DNA of 64,000 nucleotides from contig CM045731.1 of the NCBI GenBank assembly GCA_024760905.1, forward strand, positions 50,679,001 to 50,743,000, written 5' to 3'. The notes under the pieces are model-generated. The model did no database searches, was not told where the DNA came from, and worked only from the letters and a program-made list of their open reading frames with translations. This document shows positions 58,140 to 64,000 of this stretch, piece after piece (position 1 is the stretch's first letter; every line of letters begins with the position of its first letter). This DNA comes from Plotosus lineatus. Lineage: Eukaryota; Chordata; Actinopteri; Siluriformes; Plotosidae. The position numbers and the translations under genes were made by a program.

Positions 58140-58432
58140 GATTCTCAGAAGACACTGGATAAAGGCAGGATACACCCTGAAAAATATATCCAGACCATGG
58201 CAGGGCAATTGATACTCACACTCGGGGTCAAATTGGAACAGCCAGTTAGCCTAAAAGTGCAGGTCTTTGGACTGTCGGAATAAACTGAAGTACCCAGACG
58301 AAACCCACGCAAGCACAGGAAGAACATGCAAACTCCACACAGGAATGCCCAAGCACAGGACTGGAACTCGGGACCTTCTTGCCGTGAGGTGGATGTGCTC
58401 ACCACTATGCCCCCATGCTACTTAGTTTGTAA
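58140..58432 (-). repeat. SINE family C, minus copy
   Basis: Head 'GGGGGCATAGTGGTGAGCAC', box B-like 'GGTCCCGAGTTCCAG', then 'GTTTGCATGTTCTTCC', 'GTGGGTTTCGTCTGGG', 'CAGTCCAAAGACCTGC'. Confidence 0.83.
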
Positions 58433-58689
58433 ACAAGACCATCCCAAAATAAGTCACTCGTATAAGTGATCTCTCAGTATTACAAAGAGTCAACACAATA
58501 CAGTGGAGCTTCGGGTTTTGTACATAATTCGTTCCAGACGGCTGGTCGAATTATGATTCCGCTTTTCCCCATTCCAAATAATGTAATGGTTTTAATTCGT
58601 TCCATCATCTTTTGAATAGAACTTAACGGTACCATAACTCATACCATAGGTCTGCAAATTAAGTAAAAAAATTAATGAATACAGTACAC

Positions 58690-59366
58690 TGTGTTATGGT
58701 CTGTGTTGTGAGAGACTCTGGTTTTTTTCATCTCTCTCGTTCTCTCTCTCACTCACTCACTCACTCACACACACACACACACACACTTTCTCTCTGCGCG
58801 TTGGAGAGGGGCGTGGCTGTCACACATGGGTGGAATGCTAAACAAATACCCTGATTCCACTTAATCACAGACTATAAAGACTAGCAGCACTCCTCCCGGT
58901 GCTAGAAGATTGTCCCTCTTCCCTGTGATCTCTCTGGCTCTCAGCTCAAAAGCTAGAAGATTCTGTGATGGCAGGAACATTCAGCCGGACCCAAAAATGC
59001 AGGAGACAGGGTGTGATGAAAACAGGTGCGCTTTATTGTTCACAGGGAAGGCACTATATCACGGGCAAATCATAGTCACTGTTAGAGATGCAGAGAAATA
59101 CAGAAATCAAACTAAAACCAAAACTGGTGGAGCATGGAGCCGAGAGCCAGAGAGATCACAGGGAAGAGGGACAATCTTCTAGCACCGGGAGAAGCACGCT
59201 GCTAGTCTTTATAGCCCGTGATTAAGTGGAATCAGGTGTGTGGGTTTAGCACTCCACCTGCGTGTGACAGCCACGCCCCTCTCCAACACAGAGAGAAAGT
59301 ATGTGTGTGTGTGTTTGAGAAAAAGAGCCGGCAAAACCAGTCTCTCACAACACAGACCATAACACA
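58690..59366. mobile_element. Foldback (long inverted repeat) element, 677 bp
   Basis: The left arm 58690-58947 and the right arm 59137-59366 are inverted copies of one another. Matched segments include 'TGTGTTATGGTCTGTGTTGT', 'GAGAGGGGCGTGGCTGTCAC', 'ATAAAGACTAGCAGC' and 'GCTAGAAGATTGTCCCTC'. The 189-bp spacer has no frame of note. The arm starts like the sequence at 29145. Confidence 0.85.
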
Positions 59367-59389
59367 TTAAAATAAAAACCACAGTGCAG

Positions 59390-59668
59390 TTAAAGCATAA
59401 GAACAATAAAGATAAGATTTTTCACCTTTGTGGTGAGCAGTTGGCATACGGAAATGTTGGAGAGGAAGAGAAGAGGATTCCCTTCCATAACAGCTTCAGG
59501 TAAATCAGCCAAAGGTGTTTTTTTCTGTTGATACTCACTTTGCATGGATGACTCTTCTTCAGGATGTTCCTTTCTTTTCTTGAAGAACATTTCTAACGTG
59601 GCTTGTTTCTGCCTTCTTTTCAAAACCTTACGGAAGTGGCTCATGACCTCATCGTTAAAGGTGTTCAT
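59390..59668 (-). pseudogene. Tigger-like transposase C-terminal fragment
   Basis: The minus-strand frame reads 'MNTFNDEVMSHFRKVLKRR', 'QKQATLEMFFKKRKEHPEE'. The 'HFRKVLKRRQKQATLEMFF' style is what I recall from C-termini of Tigger/jerky-family transposases. It lies inside a T3 Tigger element, which supports this. The catalytic domain is gone. Its start Met is not meaningful. Confidence 0.55.
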
Positions 59669-59730
59669 GGTGCTGCTAGCGCTTTAGCTTAGCTTTAGCA
59701 CTAGCTTTAGCTTTATCAGGGTGATACATA

Positions 59731-61604
59731 CTAGTCCTTCTCCAAAAATTAGCATATTGTGATAAAGTTCATTATTTTCTGTAATGTACTGATAAAAATT
59801 AAACTTTCATAAATTTTAGATTCATTGCACACCAACAGAAATATTTAACGTCTTTTATTGTTTTAATACTGATGATTTTGGCATACTCATGAAAAGCCAA
59901 AATTCCTATCGCAAAAAATTAGCATATCATGAAAAGGTACTCTAAACGAGCTATTAACCTAATCATCTGAATCAACCAATTAACTCTAAACACCTGCAAA
60001 AGATTCCTGAGGCTTTTAAAAACTCCCAGCCTGGTTCATTACTCAGAACCGCAATTTATGTAATAATTTAGTCTTTTATTGTTTTAATACTGATGATTTT
60101 GGCATACAGCTCATAAAAACCCAAAATTTCTATCTCAAAAAATTAGCACATTTCATCCGACCAATAAAAAAAGTGTTTCTCATACAAAAAAGTCAACCTT
60201 CAAATAATTATGTTCAGTTCTGCACTCAATACTTGGTCGGGAATCCTTTTGCAGAAATGACTGCTTCAATACGGTGTGGCATGGAAGCAATCAGTCTGTG
60301 GCACCGCTGAGGTGTTACAGAGGCCCAGGACGCTTCGATAACGGCCTTAAGCTCATCCACAGTGTTGGGTCTGGTGTTTCTCAACTTTCTCTTCACAATA
60401 TCCCACAGATTCTCGATGGGGTTCAGGTCAGGAGAGTTGGCAGGCCAATTGAGCACAGTAATACCATGGTCAATAAACCATTTAGCAGTGGTTTTGGCAC
60501 TGTGAGCAGGTGCCAGGTCGTGCTGAAAAATGAAATCTTCATCTCCATAAAGCTTTTCAGCAGATGGAAGCATGAAGTGCTCCAAAATCTCCTGATAGCT
60601 AGCTGCATTGACTCTGTACTTGATAAAACACAGTGGACCAACACCAGCAGCTGTTATGGCACCCCAGACCATCACTGACTGTGGGTACTTGACGCTGGAC
60701 TTCAGGCATTTTGGCATTTCCTTCTCCCCAGTCTTCCTCCAGACTCTGGCACCTTGATTTCCGAATGACATGCAAAATTTGCTTTCATCCGAAAACAGTA
60801 CTTTGGACCACTGAGCAACAGTCCCGTGCTGCTTCTCTGTAGCCCAGATCAGGCACTTTTGCCGCTGTTTCTGGTTCAAAAGTGGCTTGACCTGGGAAAT
60901 GCAGCACCTGTTGCCCAGTCCACTGCTTCCACAGGTCCCCCAAGGTCTGGAATCGGTCTTTCTCCACAATCTTCCTCAGGGTCCGGTCACCTCTTCTGGT
61001 TGTGCAGCGTTTTCTGCCACACTTTACCCTTCCCACAGACGTCCCACTGAGGTGGCTTGATACAGCACTCTGGGAACAGCCTATTCGCTCAGAGATTTCT
61101 TTCTGTGTCTTACCCTCTTGCTTGAGGGTGTCAATGGTGGCCTTCTGGACAGCAGTCAGGTCGGCAGTCTTACCCATGATTGCGGTTCTGAGTAATGAAC
61201 CAGGCTGGGAGTTTTTAAAAGCCTCAGGAATCTTTTGCAGGTGTTTAGAGTTAATTGGTTGATTCAGATGATTAGGTTAATAGCTCGTTTAGAGTACCTT
61301 TTCATGATATGCTAATTTTTTGAGATAGGAATTTTGGGTTTTCATGAGCTGTATGCCAAAATCATCAGTATTAAAACAATAAAAGACGTGAAATATTTCA
61401 GTTGGTGTGCAATGAATATAAAATTTATGAAAGTTTATTTTCTGTAATGTACTGATAAAAATTAAACTTTCATAAATTTTAGATTCATTGCACACCAACT
61501 GAAATATTTCACGTCTTTTATTGTTTTAATACTGATGATTTTGGCATACAGCTCATGAAAACCCAAAATTCCTTGTGATATGCTAATTTTTTGAGAAGGA
61601 CTAG
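59731..61604 (-). mobile_element. Tc1/mariner transposon, copy 5 (rearranged)
   Basis: Outer ends 'CTAGTCCTTCTCCAAAAATT' (59731) and 'TTTTTTGAGAAGGACTAG' (61604). Inside are extra inverted-repeat pieces. 59731-60055 is a 5' end in plus orientation, including upstream leader text. 60070-61430 is a nearly complete minus-oriented copy. 61436-61604 is another terminal-repeat block. The 1874-bp total exceeds the other copies because of these extra termini. Confidence 0.88.
60226..61177 (-). pseudogene. Tc1 transposase, one major frameshift (copy 5)
   Basis: The N-terminal frame 61177-60785 starts 'MGKTADLTAVQKATIDTLKQ' with an intact first HTH ('KEISERIGCSQSAVSSH'). The C-terminal frame 60969-60226 has 'LFSDESKFCMSFG', 'MVWGAITAAGVGPLCF', 'QHDLAPAHSAKTT', 'NSPDLNPIENLWDIVKRK' and ends 'SAKGFPTKY'. 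DD34E residues are intact. The only large defect is the frameshift from the 53-bp deletion shared with copies 2 and 4, which removes most of the second HTH. This is the best-preserved transposase in the window, though still inactive as read. Confidence 0.92.
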
Positions 61605-61849
61605 CAGTATCAACTTCCGGACTTCCCCAGAACAGCGCTAACTTTATCAGGGTAATACATAGTATCAACAACTTCCGGACTTCGGAAAGCGGACATTTCC
61701 CCTCCCTCTCGGTCTTGTTTTTCTCGAGCTTTTTTAGTGTTTGACTTCTGGATTTTGATCGACTTCCCGGACAAAAAAAAATCCCGGATTTTTTGGTCAA
61801 ATTCCGATTTGTTCGACCTCTAAAGCGTTCGAGTACCGAGGCACCACTG

Positions 61850-62439
61850 TATATATTATTATTATTGTCTGTTTATCCGACTCTAATACTTATAACTGAA
61901 CACCCAGCCGCCTTAGAAACAGCAGAAAATATTATTATATCAAATTCAAAAATTCATGTTTCTGACAGTTTTTTGCAAGCCCATCTTCTCTCAAAAACTT
62001 ACCATCACTGTCAGTTGTTCATCTGGCTGTCATCCACAAACAAATGTAAAAAAAAAAAAACAGTACGCATGAATTTACACATTTGTAAAATTAAACTCCA
62101 CTACCCAGTACCACTGGATCTGTTACCTTCTCCGGGCAGAATACTAATAGAATCAGACATGCTTCATTTACCCCTCTACCCATCCTCTCACACACCTCTA
62201 GTACGGTACCAACCTGCCTCAGTTCTATGGTCTGATGAACCAAGCCTAAATCCTGCCAGACATTCTAATGAATTGATGAGAAGGTGTGAACGAACTTGAG
62301 ACGCAGCTAACTATTTCTACATTAAGCAATCTAAAGACAGTCTAAAGCCAAAAAGAGGCACAGACTGTATCTGGAGAAATGGTCTCGTTGTCACCAGTGA
62401 TTTCTGCCTTTGTTTTTTTCACGTCCCTGATTCAATGGT
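61850..62439. other. Unassigned stretch right of T3
   Basis: An open frame runs from 61793 to 62299 but starts in the Tigger terminus and shows no domain; not called as a gene. Confidence 0.45.
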
Positions 62440-62778
62440 TCTTTATAAACAACATGTCCTATGATGCCATTCAAACGCCCCTCATCTTCTCTAGCTTCTG
62501 GTAAGGAGCCCAAGCGCTTTATTTATTCATAAATATTATCACAGTAAAAAATTTAAAAGTTTTTACTTAATCATTAATCATTTACTCAGGTACTACATTT
62601 TACTGCATTATTACTGTATTAAAGAGTAAGACTGTCTATAGAATGTGTTTAAGAAGCATACTTTTAGCGCATGTAATATCATACATAAGGTTTTAAAACC
62701 GCGTCAATAGCGCACGGATTTTCACAACCGTGGGAAGGGCCGGAACTGAACCATCCCAAAAAAAACGAGGGACTACTG
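62440..62778 (+). mobile_element. Tigger-type element T2, right part
   Basis: 'GTAAGACTGTCTATAGAATG', 'GTGTTTAAGAAGCATAC' and 'GAAGGGCCGGAACTGAACC' parallel 29700-29923, ending 'CGAGGGACTACTG' followed by TA. The left terminus is missing. Confidence 0.75.
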
Positions 62779-64000
62779 TACTTTTCACTAGTCCCAATCA
62801 CAGTGTGATAATCACACTATCCAATTGTGGGCATTTTGCATGTGGAAAAGACTTGGTAACCGTCATGTGACGGGGCAAAACTAGATAGTCTAGTGGGTAC
62901 TCTGTTTTGATTATTCCATTCTATATCCCATGTTGCTTTGGGCCACTTCTGTGGTTTCTGTAACAGTGTATATTCTTACTAGAGTTAGTCACAAGCTCTC
63001 AGCAGAACCTATCCCTAGAAAAAACATCCATTCACACTCACATTCACACTTGTGGGATTTTTTATAGTTGACCTTTGCTTGGTGAAGTTCTTCAATTCTT
63101 CAATTCCAAAACCACAAAGGAATCATAAGATGGTGCTCTGACTTACAGTGTAAGAAGGTTACCCAGGTACAACTGACAGAACTGTTGTAGTTACATGACA
63201 TAGATTTAGAGGTGCACTGTCCTGAAGAACATGCCTGAGTCTGTGCTTTGACATTTCAGATCCAGTTCTCACCACAGATTTCCATGCCATGCCATGACCT
63301 GTTCCCAAACCCAGGAGAAGGAGAGTTTTGGCTTCAGGAGCATCTGTAACATCCTACTAATAGATCTTCTGCAATATGCGTCACAACCTGGGAGCCAACG
63401 AGAAAGTACTGCTGCAGCACCATACTGGTGGCGCCATGGAGGCTGTGAATGTACAAAGTAGAGTAAATATACCGTAATCAGTTGCTCCAACTGCGCAATG
63501 AGGGAAAGAGATAAGAATTTTCACCCTATGTCCCAGGATGCTATTCAAAAAAAGGAAAGCTAAATGGTTCAGCAACACCTGAGCAGATCTGGATGCAAAA
63601 TATCCATGTCTACAGTTAATATTTTCTTAGAACCTGTGAGTACACATAGAAAGCTAATATTTTGTATGTTGTTTTATTTCTAGTAATGAGAAGGTTACTC
63701 ATCTGAAATAATTATACTAAAAACAAAGCACATACTGAGTAAAGGTGTGTGTTGTTAGTTGGTTTGGCTGGGGAGAAGCAACCAAATGAAGTCCCGACTT
63801 GTAGCCTACGCTTCTTTTCTACAGTTATAATGTGCAGTCATTTTATATACTAATATACTAATATACTATACACTAAAATTTTTTTCAGATCATTTCAGTT
63901 TGCCTAGCGGTTAGTTGGAACTTGGTTTTGATATGTTTGTAAGGGTCAATTCCATCATACAAAGTTAATTTCTGAATGTATATCTTCGGTGCTATGATGA
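62779..64000. other. Right-hand window end, nothing recognised
   Basis: Unique-looking sequence; no exon with convincing splice sites, no repeat terminus and no RNA gene seen. Confidence 0.45.

Larger units (their letters stand above)
58501..61849. mobile_element. Tigger-type element T3, 3.3 kb with nested foldback and Tc1 copies
   Basis: TA at 58499-58500 and 61850-61851 flank inverted ends: left 'CAGTGGAGCTTCGGGTTTTG', right reverse complement 'CAGTGGTGCCTCGGTACTCG'. It contains a 677-bp foldback element, a transposase-like C-terminal frame (59390-59668, minus) and a rearranged Tc1 copy. A short duplication of 'TTTATCAGGGT...ATACAT' and 'ACTTCCGGACTTC' lies right of the Tc1 copy (61610-61690). 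Confidence 0.82.

Noticed and set aside
61793..62299. 168-codon plus-strand frame
   Set aside because: It begins inside the Tigger T3 terminus and has no recognisable motif; likely chance.

Overview
The window looks like a piece of a teleost fish nuclear genome. The evidence is spliced vertebrate-type exons, a CpG-rich promoter, long AT-rich introns, abundant (TA)n and (CA)n microsatellites, IR/DR-type Tc1 transposons, RTE-clade LINEs and several tRNA-headed fish SINEs. The SINE heads and the number of Tc1 copies fit an ostariophysan such as a catfish or characin, but that is inference. I see no bacterial, phage, CRISPR, rRNA or standard tRNA gene.

Two host genes are supported, both on the minus strand. 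(1) Exon 1 of magi3, a membrane-associated guanylate kinase with inverted domain order, lies at 21035-21350 in a CpG-rich block that runs to about 22.3 kb. Its intron 1 would fill the window from 21034 down to base 1. (2) A CDP-alcohol phosphatidyltransferase-family membrane protein (TMEM269-like) is assembled here from five phase-compatible exons: 53136-52989, 52697-52600, 49512-49369, 48565-48365 and 32179-32070. The family motif DG(x)2AR(x)8G(x)3D(x)3D is completed exactly across a GC-AG intron. Its last intron is about 16.2 kb and is packed with transposons. The start codon was not found.

Most of the remaining sequence is mobile DNA. Region by region: 3-18 kb holds scattered SINEs, pogo/Tigger-type elements, one Tc1 copy and an RTE fragment; 22.5-24 kb a CR1/L2-group LINE; 25-28 kb an RTE tail, a hAT element, the 5' end of an APE-type LINE with a triplicated 56-bp block, and SINEs; 28.6-30 kb a Tigger element; 33.5-35 kb a Tc1 copy; 35.2-38.4 kb a decayed RTE/BovB-like LINE; 38.5-42 kb a Tigger/Tc1/SINE mosaic; 42.1-45.2 kb a nearly full-length RTE LINE with a 17-bp target duplication, sitting inside a Tigger copy; 47-48 kb a Tigger 5' end cut by a SINE; 50.2-52.5 kb a SINE and a Tc1 copy in (TA)n tracts; 54-55.6 kb an old Tc1-like element; 58.5-61.8 kb a Tigger-type element carrying a foldback element and a rearranged Tc1 copy.

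The most interesting signals concern how these elements relate to each other. One tRNA-like SINE head is joined to two different LINE-derived tails, and one of those SINEs carries both a 5'-UTR piece and the 3' tail of the RTE LINE present in the same window. Two diverged LINEs share a 5'-UTR hairpin whose stems differ while the loop stays similar. Three Tc1 copies share one identical 53-bp frameshifting deletion, which suggests that a defective version was mobilised in trans. I found no sign of a new defence or metabolic system.
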